A stretch of 64,000 nt of DNA, taken from Devosia aquimaris (lineage in GTDB: Bacteria > Pseudomonadota > Alphaproteobacteria > Rhizobiales > Devosiaceae). How positions within the stretch are numbered: position 1 is the first letter of the stretch; every line of letters starts with the position of its first letter. Location of the stretch: assembly GCF_020169335.1 (NCBI RefSeq), contig NZ_JAIEZN010000001.1, forward strand, positions 1,567,426 through 1,631,425. The letters run 5' to 3'. The position numbers and the translations under genes were made by a program. Shown here piece after piece: positions 55,453 to 64,000 of this stretch. The notes beneath the pieces are model-generated. The model made no database searches and was not told where the DNA came from. It was given only the letters and a program-made list of their open reading frames with translations.

Positions 55453-55746
55453 GTGCCCGACAGCGAAGACCCTCTTCGGCTGCCGGCACCCGGCAGAAGG
55501 TGGCGTCACTACTACGAGTGCGCACTCGCTTTGGCCGAAAGCACCAAGGAGGGCGGGTGGGAAACGGCCACCCGAGAACGGGCGGACATCGAGGTGCAGC
55601 TCCATCCGAAAATCCGCCACTTCTTGCTGCAGGGCCTCGTCGAAGAGGCGAGGCTCTTCGCCATCAACAACAGAGACCAGCCTGAGGAGGTGGGCTACAA
55701 GCGCGACTGCGTCAGGGTTTCCTCAGAGACGACTGGCGTAAGTTGA
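55453..55746 (+). CDS. Small partner of the PD-(D/E)xK-like gene
   Basis: 97 residues from GTG 55453, 18 nt after the upstream stop. Acidic and basic residues alternate with helix-prone stretches (YYECALALAESTKEG, IRHFLLQGLVEEARLF). I do not recognise it; an immunity or regulatory partner is possible. Confidence 0.5.
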   Translation: MPDSEDPLRLPAPGRRWRHYYECALALAESTKEGGWETATRERADIEVQLHPKIRHFLLQGLVEEARLFAINNRDQPEEVGYKRDCVRVSSETTGVS

Positions 55747-56156
55747 GGATCGAAGGCTAGCCGGATTTTCGGTATGGCAACTATCCACCCCAGGCAGGTC
55801 GTTCATTGGGCAAATGGCGATGTCCGCTGTTGGGGGCGGCCCGAGGCACATCGAAAGACCGGAATGGGGCGCGTTGCTGCCTCTCGGCACCGTCCACCAA
55901 CCGGCTCGCGCCAATGTTCGTACAGGCTTGCACAACCAAATGACCAGCCGCACCTTTTGTAGGGCGGCCTTCTCGTCAAATCTCACAAGCTCTAGCCAGT
56001 CCTCAACGAAATGCGGCCACTTCAGGCGCCTCTTGCTTCTGCTCGGGTTCTCGCGGAACATATGTGCTACTGGCCACGCTCAGCGTCAGAGCCAGCCCCG
56101 GGTTTGCTTCGCGGGCGTGGCGCGTGAAGCATTCGAAGGAATGGTCGAGATTACCA
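55747..56156. other. Gene-free stretch
   Basis: 410 bp with overlapping open frames on both strands, none with a credible start and all with atypical composition. A minus frame (KWPHFVEDWLELVRFDE near 56,000) is the most protein-like. It may be a remnant. Confidence 0.35.
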
Positions 56157-56996
56157 ATGGCAATCAACGCCCATCGGGCAATCTTGACGGTCGCTGTCCG
56201 GTACCTCGACGCAGCACGGGTACTGCACAAGAGCTCGACTACGGCAGATGATTTTTGGCAGCCGCTGAACCACCTGTTCGCAATGGCGGCAGAGCTGGCG
56301 CTCAAATCCTTCCTTGAGCGGGTCGGCACTAGCGAAAAAGAGCTCAAAGAGCCACGCGTTCGGCACTCATTGAAGGAGCTCCTCCTGATGGCGGTCAGCA
56401 AAGGGCTCAGGGCAAGCCACGAGGTTGCAGACGTGATCCTGGAGATGGATGCTGCGCACGCGACACACGCCTTTCGCTACGTCCCACGACCAAGTGAAGG
56501 TCAGACTATAATGCTCTATACGGCCCGTCCGGCAAACGCCTATGCGGCGATCCAGAGGCTACTGGACCAGTGCGCAGCTGATCCGGCGTCGATCAGAGAA
56601 CTGACAATGTTCCCAGGTGAATGGCCACCTGCGCACTTGCCCGAGCGGCCTATCACTGGTGACCAGCTGCGAGAGTGGAGCGCAGAGAAAGAACGGCTCC
56701 GGCAAACCGAAATCTCCTTCCAGAGCTCGGAACCGCCTGAACCGGACTGGTTCTTTACCCTGAGGGAAGCGTTCTTTGTGACCGGATTTGTGCGTGACCA
56801 GGACGACAAGCTTGTGCAGTCCGCCGATCCCAGGGAAATGGAATCCGAGGAGCAGGCGTTGGATTTGGCGCGAGCAATGGTGCGCAGCGACTACGCCGGT
56901 GTGGTTGCCTGGAAGCACATTGGCGTACCTCCCGGCAGCATGAACGGCCCAAGGGAAATCCTCTATCGTTTCGGCGAAGTCCCCGGTTACGAGTAG
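56157..56996 (+). CDS. HEPN-like hypothetical protein
   Basis: 279 residues from ATG 56157. The first 120 residues form a helical bundle with LNHLFAMAAELALKSFLERVG and RHSLKELLLMAV, the pattern of HEPN domains that accompany nucleotidyltransferases and abortive-infection proteins. The R-x4-6-H motif is not clearly kept. The C-terminal 80 residues are alpha/beta, with FFTLREAFFVTGFVRDQDD and VVAWKHIG. No partner nucleotidyltransferase gene is seen. The role is unknown. Confidence 0.5.
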   Translation: MAINAHRAILTVAVRYLDAARVLHKSSTTADDFWQPLNHLFAMAAELALKSFLERVGTSEKELKEPRVRHSLKELLLMAVSKGLRASHEVADVILEMDAAHATHAFRYVPRPSEGQTIMLYTARPANAYAAIQRLLDQCAADPASIRELTMFPGEWPPAHLPERPITGDQLREWSAEKERLRQTEISFQSSEPPEPDWFFTLREAFFVTGFVRDQDDKLVQSADPREMESEEQALDLARAMVRSDYAGVVAWKHIGVPPGSMNGPREILYRFGEVPGYE

Positions 56997-57375
56997 CCCC
57001 CTGCCCGCCAGTCCGATACGCCCCGATCACTTCCGCATCCAAAAAATCTTGGCTTCCGCGAGAGGAGCCGGAGGCGACTTCACCGCCCTGCGCGACAGCG
57101 CGAGGGGCGGTCTCGGGGCTAAAGACCACCTTGGTGACACGAGCAAACCCGGGCACATCATCGCTGACCTGACCCACTGGGCGTTGAAGCAGAGCGGCCC
57201 CCGTCAGGGGGTCAACGCCCCGTGGGTTGGGGCATTGACTTTGCCCCAATAAAACTAGGTCAAACAAACTTCAGGCGTTGAGACCACCAGATGCCATCCG
57301 ACACACCTTTGTACCGTCTCCGGAGGGCGTTCCAGAGGCCCACTCAAGCGGCTCCCCATAGCCTTCCAAAGTGCG
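56997..57375. other. Gene-free stretch with GC-rich hairpins
   Basis: No convincing gene. Hairpins near the right part: CCCCC/GGGGG (57,199-57,212 area) and TTGGGGCA/TGCCCCAA (57,227-57,249). Neither is followed by a clear T run. They may mark convergent ends of the left-hand gene and the mrr operon. Confidence 0.4.
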
Positions 57376-58299
57376 TCACTCTTCGTTGAAAAAGTCCTCA
57401 TCGAGACGCTTGAACTCCACCGTGCGATAGCCGCGAACACCGACCTGATGCTCGATCATGAGGTCAGCCAGCTCCCGTCCGTCGATCAGGATGATGCGCT
57501 GGGCTAGGTGTTTCACATAGTCCCGCGCGGGCTGGCTGAAGGTCGAGGTGGTGACGAACACGCCCTTGCTGGCGCCCAGCCCGACCAGGCTGCCGACAAA
57601 GCCATTGACGTCAGGACGACCGACCTGGTTGGCGGGCGCATAGCGTTTCGCCTGCACATAGATGCGGTCGAGCCCGAGCCGGTCCTCGTTGATAATGCCG
57701 TCCACGCCACCATCGCCGGAGCGACCCAGCTGGGCCGCGGCGTTCTTGTGGCTGCCGCCATAGCCCATGGCGACAAGCAGGTCGACGATAAGCTGCTCGA
57801 AGAAGGCTGGGCTATTTTCGAGGATCCGCTCCAGAAGCTCGTCACGCAACGCGCCTGTCAGCGAAGCATAGGCGGCATCGATCTGCTCTTCTGGCGTCGT
57901 CGAGGCGGCGACGGCGCGAACGGGCTCAATGATCCCGGTGTCTGTGCCGGCAGTGCTGGACTCGTTCCGGTAAAACTCGCGGAATGCCGTTTCCTGCATC
58001 AGAAGCGCGACATCGATCTTTTCGGGCTTGCTGGCCAGCAGGGCCCTGCCCTTTTCCGTCGCCACGAACCGACCGCGTGCCGGTGACGCGATCAGCCCGG
58101 CCTTGCTCATATAGAACTTGGCCCAGTGGATACGGTTGTGCAGCACACGCTGGCGACCACTTGGCAGCATCTGCTCGCGTTCGTCCGATGTCAGGCCGAG
58201 ATCATCGGCGATGCGCCCGGCCACATCGGCCACCCGAGTTTCGCCCTCCGCCGCGAGGCGAAGTACGGGCAGCATCAGGGTCTGGTAATCGGGGATCAT
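57376..58299 (-). CDS. mrr: Mrr-type restriction endonuclease
   Basis: 307 residues from ATG 58299. The N-terminal winged-helix (Mrr_N, about 1-95) binds DNA. The catalytic Mrr_cat domain (about 155-300) has FFEQLIVDLLVAMGYG, the Asp in GDGGVDGII and the QxK motif VQAKRY, the PD-(D/E)xK variant used by Mrr. These enzymes cut methylated DNA. It is the last gene of the minus-strand restriction operon, 7 nt after the upstream gene. Confidence 0.88.
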   Translation of the reverse strand: MIPDYQTLMLPVLRLAAEGETRVADVAGRIADDLGLTSDEREQMLPSGRQRVLHNRIHWAKFYMSKAGLIASPARGRFVATEKGRALLASKPEKIDVALLMQETAFREFYRNESSTAGTDTGIIEPVRAVAASTTPEEQIDAAYASLTGALRDELLERILENSPAFFEQLIVDLLVAMGYGGSHKNAAAQLGRSGDGGVDGIINEDRLGLDRIYVQAKRYAPANQVGRPDVNGFVGSLVGLGASKGVFVTTSTFSQPARDYVKHLAQRIILIDGRELADLMIEHQVGVRGYRTVEFKRLDEDFFNEE

Positions 58300-58306
58300 G
58301 GGCGCC

Positions 58307-59176
58307 TCAACTTGATCGCAGAATGGCGGCGATGGCCGACAATATGGCTGACTGGGACGGCCCCGCAACGATCTCACCATTGCTTGGCAGTTTCTGTGTC
58401 GAGAAATGCGCCAGAAGCGCCTGCTCCACCGCGCGCGCTTCATCCTCAGTCGAGGTCGGCTGCTTGAGTGCAAGCTGCCAGGTCAGCCCCGTCACTTCCG
58501 AGGCCATCGGCGCGTTGTGCGTTGCTAGCCTCGCAGCGGGGTCGCTGGCATATCCGATCTTGAAGGCCAGATCGCGTCCCCGCTGATCCCTAAGGGCGAG
58601 CGCATAGACATACCAGATGTCGTGTTCGCCGAAGTGTCCGCTGAACTCGCCGTCGTGCTTGGGGGCCAGCTTGCTATTTTTCTGCGCGACGAGGCCGCGA
58701 CCGAGCAGCGTTTTGGGCTCGGCGAGGGCGACGGGACGCCGCTCAAGTGCCAGAAGCGCTGCGCCTGTGGCTGCATCGAGTTCCACAACGGTGGATTGTG
58801 CTTTCAGGTGGTGCGCGCCGGTCAACGGCCCGGCAATTGCGGAAAAGACGTTGGCCGCGGCGGTGATTTGCCAGGCTGCGATGGGGTGCAGCGCGAAGGG
58901 GAACTTGCTGACCACCCGCTCAACCACATCGACTTCGCCGATCTGGCCCACATAGTCCTGGGTGTTCACTTCAAGCGAAGAGACCTGATAGACGCCAAGC
59001 ACCCGCCCCCTCTCCGGCAGCGACGTTGGTTCGCCCTTGGTGCCAATAGTGAAGACGAAATCGCCTTCGCTCAAGGCTCGCTTGGCAGTTGTGCGTGCAG
59101 CCTTTGACCCGAAGGTCAGCGGCCAGCATGGATTGCCTGGCGTGCCCCAGACATAGGTAAAAAAGGCGTTTGCCAT
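58307..59176 (-). CDS. EVE/PUA-like + GIY-YIG-like two-domain protein
   Basis: 289 residues. The N-terminal 90 residues (FFTYVWGTPGNPC, SEGDFVFTIGTKGEP, RGRVLGVYQVSSLEV) resemble an EVE/PUA-type domain that reads modified bases; this is inference. The C-terminal 110 residues have IWYVYALALRD and FKIGYASDPAARLATHN, typical of GIY-YIG-like (T5orf172/MUG113) nuclease domains. A final helix carries EARAVEQALLAHF. Set between hsdS and mrr in one operon, it may cut modified foreign DNA. Confidence 0.6.
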   Translation of the reverse strand: MANAFFTYVWGTPGNPCWPLTFGSKAARTTAKRALSEGDFVFTIGTKGEPTSLPERGRVLGVYQVSSLEVNTQDYVGQIGEVDVVERVVSKFPFALHPIAAWQITAAANVFSAIAGPLTGAHHLKAQSTVVELDAATGAALLALERRPVALAEPKTLLGRGLVAQKNSKLAPKHDGEFSGHFGEHDIWYVYALALRDQRGRDLAFKIGYASDPAARLATHNAPMASEVTGLTWQLALKQPTSTEDEARAVEQALLAHFSTQKLPSNGEIVAGPSQSAILSAIAAILRSS

Positions 59177-59203
59177 GCTCCCCCTCGTCGCTTGCCGATT
59201 GCG

Positions 59204-60566
59204 CTACGCTTGTTGTCGTCCCCGCCCGCGCCGCACTTTCGGCGCCGCCTCGCGCTCGGCGCGGATGCGGACGAGCAGGTGTTCGGCGAGTTCGTCGTTT
59301 TCGTCCTGGGGGACCAGTTCGCCGCGGAAGGCTTTGGCCAGGATCGCCTCGTCCAGTTTGCCCAGCAGCGTTAGGGCGCGCTTGGCCTCGATGGCCAGCC
59401 GGTCGATCTTGGCGAAGGCGGATTCGATGCGGCGAACGATTTCCGTAGCCTCATCGAAGGGCGGAACAGGAATTTGCATTGCAGATAGCTTCGCCTTGCT
59501 GATGGAAGCCAGATTTGTCGTCTGTTTTCCCTCGTCGAAGAAGTGCTTCTGCCCAAACTCGTTGGCGTAATAGGACAAAAAGCGAGACGGTACCGATCCT
59601 GATGCCAAGCGGACCCGGAAAACGTGGTTTTGGTGGATGCAGTCAGGAATCTGACCTTCCCATACCCAGCCGCGTCCTAGCTTGTCGCGATCTCCGCCCT
59701 CGTTCATGAGCACGTCGCCTTCTCGAAGGTAAAGCGCTTCCGCTTCTTTCGCGGTGACCTGAACTGTCTTGATCTGATCAAGGTTGAGCCAACCGCGCTG
59801 CACATTCGCAACGCGCAGATATGGCAACTCCAACAACTGCTCGTCCGGCTTGCGTTTCTTTCCTAGCGTGATCCCGGACTTAATGTCGGCGATTTCACCC
59901 AGCTGCATCTGCTCCCAGTGCAGCGGACGGCCAAGCCTTCTTTCACCCTCCGCCTCGGCAAATCGAGCTGACGTCAGCTCCCCGCTAAACGCTTTACTAA
60001 GTACGGCCGTCTTGTAGCGGGAGACGAGGGTTTCGATGTGGGCGAGTTCGGTGCGGGCGCGGGCGGATTTCGCGGAGAGCGCATCCAGCTTGGCCACGAT
60101 GCGCTTTTGCTCGGCCAGGGGTGGGAGAGAGAGCACTGTCTCCTCGAATTTGCCCTTGGTGACGTGCTGCAACCCCGCCCCGCCGTGCGCCTTGCCGATA
60201 AGTTCATCAAGCTTTTGATTGATCGCATGTTTCAGGAATTGCTTGTTCAGTAGGTGCGTCGGAAAATTGACCTTGAATATGTGCTGGTTGAGGACGGCAT
60301 CACCTCCGCTCCAAACATGCGCGCCAAAAGAAGTGCCTGGCGTACCTGACCACGCGAACAAAAGTTGTCCGTTCTCGATCAGAAACTTGTCTTCCACCTC
60401 TCCACTGAAGAAGTTGAAGGCCGAAGCGGCGTTGTTCAGGTTCTGAATTCGAACAATGGGCAGACCGCTCGTTGACCAGTAGGTTGGCTTGAATGCCTTC
60501 CCGTTTATGAGATCACAGATCTCGCTAATTTTTTGCCTGCACCCATCCTCTGGGCAGGCCGCTCAT
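59204..60566 (-). pseudogene. hsdS: Type I restriction specificity subunit HsdS, frameshifted at codon 12
   Basis: The ATG at 60566 overlaps the hsdM stop (ATGA) and gives MSGLPRGWVQAKN, then TAG. Dropping one base from the A6 run (T6 on + strand at 60529-60534) restores SEICDLINGKAFKPTYW and the rest of the protein (454 codons in all). Two target-recognition domains with repeat-like central and C-terminal conserved helices are visible (EQKRIVAKLDALSAK; ATEIVRRIESAFAK). As given, a full specificity subunit cannot be made. A later internal start would lose the first recognition domain. Confidence 0.85.
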
Positions 60567-62098
60567 TCCGCCGCCTCAGGCAACTCATCGTTTAGAACCG
60601 CAACAAGAGCCTCAACTTCCAGCGACGCAGCCTGCAAATGCCCCAGGATCGCGGCTGCGATGTCATCGGGCTCGATCAGCCCTTCTTCCGCCTCGTCCTC
60701 CGCCTCGCGCAGCCATGAAATATCAAGATTGTCGCTGCGAGCCGAAATGTCCGCGCGGCTGAACTGGCGCCAGCGCCCTGCCTCGCCCTCGTCACGTCCG
60801 CGCTGCTTGCCATAGGGGTCGCTGCCAAACGCCTGCTCAAAACCTTCGAAATGCGCCGGGGTCAGCGGCGTCGTCTTGCCGAATTTGGGCATTTGGGCGC
60901 GCTGGTCATAAATCCAGACGGCCTTGGTATTGCCCGTCTCGGTCTTGCCGCGCGTCAAGAAGATGACATTGGTCTTCACCCCTTGGGCGTAAAAGATACC
61001 GGTCGGCAGCCGCAGGATGGTGTGCACGTCGCACCAGTCCATCATCATCTGGCGCAGCGCCTTGCCGCGCCCATCCTCGAACAGGACATTGTCTGGTACG
61101 ACGATGGCGGCCCGACCGCCAGGCTCCAGCGCGCGGATGCAATGCTCGACAAAGGGCAGTTGATAGGACGAAACCGTCGCCGTGACCGACAGATCCTGCC
61201 GCGTCGGGGCGCCACCCGCCGGGCCAAAGGGCGGATTGGTCAGGATGAGGTTGGCGCGGCCGAGGCCGGTGCCCTTGTCCGACAGCGTATCGCCCAGATG
61301 GACTTGATCGCTGTCGATATCGTGCAGGTAAAGGTTCATCAGCAGCAGGCGCAGCGTGCCCGGCACGTTTTCCATGCCGCGGAAGGCCTGATGCTTCTGA
61401 AAATTCTGCTGCTTTTCGCCGAGATCGAAATAGTCGTTGGTCTTGGCGCGTATGAAACGGTCGGCGGCTATCAGGAAGCCGCCGGTGCCGGCGGCCGGGT
61501 CCTGGATCTTCTCGCCGGGCTGGGGCTGCATCAGGCGCACCAGTAGTTCGATCAGCACGCGCGGGGTGAAATACTGCCCTGCTCCGCGCTTAGTCTCCTC
61601 GGCGTTCTTCTGCAGCAGCCCTTCATAGAGATCGCCGAACTGGTCGCGCTCGTCGGAAAACCAGTCGAGTTCGTCGATGGCTGTCACCAGCGTGGTCAGG
61701 TTCTGCGGCTCGCGGATGAAAGTCGACGCATTGTCGAAGATCTCCTGCACCATATCCGGCAGCGGTCGCGCATCAGCATATTGCTTGCGCTCCTCTGGCG
61801 TGGCCGTGTCGGCGGGCGGCGATACTAGTGCATCGTCCTTGCCCAGCCGTGTGCTGGCCGCGCCCAGGGTAACCAGCGTCTTGCGATAGCGCTCGAGCTT
61901 ATCGAGACCATTGGCGGCAACAAGATCCGCCCACCGCATGCCGAGTGGCAGGCTGCCCGTCTCGCGATTGCGCTCGGCCATCATCTTGAGAAACAGCAGA
62001 TAAGTCAGCTCGGTGACATATTGCTGATAGGTGATGCCGTCTTTGCGCAGGACGGTGCAGAGACGCCAGAGCTTTTGAACGATGGTATTGGCATTCAT
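60563..62098 (-). CDS. hsdM: Type I modification methyltransferase HsdM
   Basis: 511 residues. N-terminal HsdM helical domain (MNANTIVQKLWRLC), SAM-binding motif I DPAAGTGGFLIAA, and catalytic motif IV LTNPPFG of N6-adenine methylases are all intact. With HsdS it methylates the recognition site and with HsdR forms the restriction complex. The start lies 65 nt after the hsdR stop. Confidence 0.95.
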   Translation of the reverse strand: MNANTIVQKLWRLCTVLRKDGITYQQYVTELTYLLFLKMMAERNRETGSLPLGMRWADLVAANGLDKLERYRKTLVTLGAASTRLGKDDALVSPPADTATPEERKQYADARPLPDMVQEIFDNASTFIREPQNLTTLVTAIDELDWFSDERDQFGDLYEGLLQKNAEETKRGAGQYFTPRVLIELLVRLMQPQPGEKIQDPAAGTGGFLIAADRFIRAKTNDYFDLGEKQQNFQKHQAFRGMENVPGTLRLLLMNLYLHDIDSDQVHLGDTLSDKGTGLGRANLILTNPPFGPAGGAPTRQDLSVTATVSSYQLPFVEHCIRALEPGGRAAIVVPDNVLFEDGRGKALRQMMMDWCDVHTILRLPTGIFYAQGVKTNVIFLTRGKTETGNTKAVWIYDQRAQMPKFGKTTPLTPAHFEGFEQAFGSDPYGKQRGRDEGEAGRWRQFSRADISARSDNLDISWLREAEDEAEEGLIEPDDIAAAILGHLQAASLEVEALVAVLNDELPEAAE

Positions 62099-62163
62099 GG
62101 TGAGATTCGCTTCCGCTGGCCGGTCTGAGGCTCGCTTGTAGTGGGTGGGCAGCCCGGGTCAAC

Positions 62164-64000
62164 TCAGGCGGCCGATGGTCCCCAGATCGCCTCGTTGAAC
62201 CTGTGCAGGACATCGCCCAGCTCGCCGTCGAATTCCTGCGAGATGCGCTTGAAACCGCCCTTGTCGGCGAATACACCCTGGTCGAGCAGGCTGGGATCGG
62301 CCACCGGCTTGTCCTTGAGCGCCCTGCCAATGCGGCGCAGCCATTCCTTCTGCTTGGCCGTCCAGGCGCGCGACTGCTCCATCCTGACGATGGCGTTTTC
62401 CACGCGCGTCGCATAGGCAACCAGTGGATCGCCCAAAGCCGCCTGGCGCACAAAGCCGATGATATGGGCGGCAATATCGGCATTGCGCGCCCGGCCATAG
62501 GCAGCGCGCAGCATGGCTTCGGAGTAGTTCTTCTCGTCCAGCAGGCCTGCCAGCTCTGACAATTCCTTGCGCGTCAGATCGCGCGGCCGTTGGGTAACAG
62601 CAATCAGGGCGGGCACCTGGTTCATGTTCTCGCGCACGAAGCGCTCAAAGCCGGTGATGTAATCTTCCGGCGTCGTGTTCTGGCCGAAAATCTCCTCGAT
62701 GCGCAGCAGTTGATCCTCGTGCGGCGAAATCACCACGCCATCACCGCCGCGCCCGCCTGCTGGCCGACGATCCAGCAGCTCGACGATCCGGGGATTGGCC
62801 TTGAGCCAGTCCAGCAAGGCGGCGCCGGACAACTTTGACAGGCGTTGAACAGCAGCCTCCACTGGTTCGCCCGCCTGCCGTTCAAAACTCTGCCGGGTCT
62901 CGTCGTCGATTCGCTTGCTCATCGAGCGCATGCGCACGACGACCTGGCCGGCCACCCAGTCCCTGTCCTCATCGGTTTGCGCATTGCCAAGGTCGGCGAC
63001 CAGCTGACCGAGCGAGATATCCGGCCTGACCACGACGGGCCGCATGTCGGTCATCTCCTGCAGCTCTGCATAGAGATCAACGGCGTCAAAGATGCGGAAA
63101 TGCTCCTTGCCGACTTCCGGGCAAAGGCGCGTGGCCCGCCCGATCATCTGGTCATAGAGGATGCGGCTCTTGACCCGGCGCACGAACACCAGATTGCAGA
63201 TGGAGGGCACGTCGATGCCCGTAGTCAGCAGGTCGACGGTCACCACGTATTTTGGGTATGGGTCGTTCTTGAACTTGAGGATTAGGTCGTCGGGTTTATC
63301 GACATTGCCAGTTATCTTGGCAACCATGCCGTGTGGCACGGCGTCCTTGCCGTACTCCTCCTGGAGCTCCTCGATCAGCAAGCGTACAATATCGTCCGCA
63401 TGGGCGTCGCGCGCGGCAAAGATCAGCGTCTTGCCCGGTTGCTCCGGCGGAATTTCCGTCGCAATGGCTCGGCAAACAATGCGGTTAAAGGCTTCGGAAT
63501 AGACCTTCTTGTTAAAATCGGCGACATCGTAATCCAGCGAGACGTCATCAGGCAGGTCGAAGAGATCAATTTGGCCGGTCTGACGATCAATGATCTCGAC
63601 CTCTTCCGCACCATCGAAATGAATGCCGGCCTCTGACAGCGCGGTGGTGATGCGTCTTGGGGGCAGATGGTCGTTGAGATAGCCTTCGACCACGGCCTGG
63701 CGGTATCCATAGTGAAAGACCGGATGGCCAAAGATCTCGCGGGTGTGCAGCGCGGGGGTCGCCGTGAGCGCCACTTTCACTGCGTCGAAATAGTCGAGGA
63801 TTTGCCGGTAAGCAGATTGATAATCCTCAAGATTGCGAAAGCCGATATCGCTCTCGCGGAGTTCGGCATCGAGGGTGTAGCCACGATGCGCCTCGTCCAC
63901 GATAATGCAATCAAAGGTTCCGGGCGTCAGCCGTTTGGCGGGATCGGGTTCATTCAGCACACGCGCGATCAGCGATTGAATGGTTGCCACCTGCACCTGA
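62164..64000 (-). CDS. hsdR: Type I restriction subunit HsdR (C-terminal part, cut by window edge)
   Basis: 612 residues of the C-terminal part are visible; the N-terminal nuclease domain and Walker A lie beyond the edge. Seen are the DEAH-type box IIVDEAHRG, motif III KVALTATPA, the helicase motifs GKTLIFAARDAHAD, TVDLLTTGID and MIGRATRLCPE, and a C-terminal helical HsdM-interaction domain. This is an EcoEI-type R subunit. It heads the hsdR-hsdM-hsdS-EVE/GIY-mrr operon. Confidence 0.93.
   Translation of the reverse strand, partial: QVQVATIQSLIARVLNEPDPAKRLTPGTFDCIIVDEAHRGYTLDAELRESDIGFRNLEDYQSAYRQILDYFDAVKVALTATPALHTREIFGHPVFHYGYRQAVVEGYLNDHLPPRRITTALSEAGIHFDGAEEVEIIDRQTGQIDLFDLPDDVSLDYDVADFNKKVYSEAFNRIVCRAIATEIPPEQPGKTLIFAARDAHADDIVRLLIEELQEEYGKDAVPHGMVAKITGNVDKPDDLILKFKNDPYPKYVVTVDLLTTGIDVPSICNLVFVRRVKSRILYDQMIGRATRLCPEVGKEHFRIFDAVDLYAELQEMTDMRPVVVRPDISLGQLVADLGNAQTDEDRDWVAGQVVVRMRSMSKRIDDETRQSFERQAGEPVEAAVQRLSKLSGAALLDWLKANPRIVELLDRRPAGGRGGDGVVISPHEDQLLRIEEIFGQNTTPEDYITGFERFVRENMNQVPALIAVTQRPRDLTRKELSELAGLLDEKNYSEAMLRAAYGRARNADIAAHIIGFVRQAALGDPLVAYATRVENAIVRMEQSRAWTAKQKEWLRRIGRALKDKPVADPSLLDQGVFADKGGFKRISQEFDGELGDVLHRFNEAIWGPSAA

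Noticed and set aside
55479-55490. GCTGCCGGCACC identical to 12 bases of the tRNA-Thr 3' end, as a possible attR
   Set aside because: Short, GC-rich, and lies inside the reading frame of a small gene; the flanks do not match the tRNA. Too likely by chance.
57199-57249. GC-rich hairpins as terminators of the mrr operon or of the upstream gene
   Set aside because: Neither strand shows a T run after the stems, so I list them only as structures.

Overview
The window looks like chromosomal DNA of a GC-rich alphaproteobacterium, most likely in the order Hyphomicrobiales (a Devosia-like organism is my guess, not shown by the sequence). The support is the gene content: a fused CysN-CysC sulfate activation protein, a CydDC/CydABX oxidase locus with an FNR/FixK-type box, a XylF-XylH-XylG sugar importer next to a ROK regulator, and dense GC-rich coding with short intergenic gaps.

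Positions 1 to about 29,480 are ordinary core or metabolic sequence. In order: the end of a GH15 glucoamylase gene and a ROK/polyphosphate-glucokinase-like gene; a two-component system; a GH43 glycosidase and a phosphotriesterase-like hydrolase; the cydDC exporter divergent from cydAB and the tiny cydX; tRNA-Gly; a sugar isomerase; tRNA-Tyr; rlmB; a lipoprotein deacetylase; a YaiI-like protein; glutathione-dependent formaldehyde dehydrogenase; the xylose-type ABC importer and its ROK repressor; cysD-cysNC; manC; and tRNA-Thr.

From tRNA-Thr (29,404-29,479) to the right edge the character changes. A tyrosine integrase sits 81 bp past the tRNA and points at it, followed by a small partner ORF and a divergent XRE regulator with two dyad operators. 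What follows is an accessory, defence-rich island with patchy, often lower GC, broken genes and large non-coding stretches. It carries a TIR-like (CAP12/Pycsar-effector-type) protein, a HEPN-like protein, a three-gene run of secreted nuclease-like proteins, and a tightly overlapping three-gene set (a large protein with a histidine-kinase-type ATPase end, a lone receiver, and a receiver fused to a nucleoside phosphorylase). It also carries a decayed IS66 element, an AAA+ ATPase with a CoiA-like nuclease, a tyrosinase locus, further nuclease/HEPN-like genes, and a minus-strand restriction operon (hsdR-hsdM-hsdS-EVE/GIY-YIG-like-mrr) cut by the window edge. The distal attachment site is not visible, so the island probably continues past 64,000.

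The two observations I rate highest are the receiver/kinase/receiver-phosphorylase set at 39,455-44,152, which reads like a phosphorelay-controlled nucleotide-cleaving system, and a pair of diverged copies (about 31.7 kb and 50.8 kb) of a roughly 400-bp sequence packed with hairpins and ending in a conserved Shine-Dalgarno-like block. No protein family explains the second. hsdS carries a one-base expansion in an A6 tract at codon 12, which would switch the specificity subunit off.
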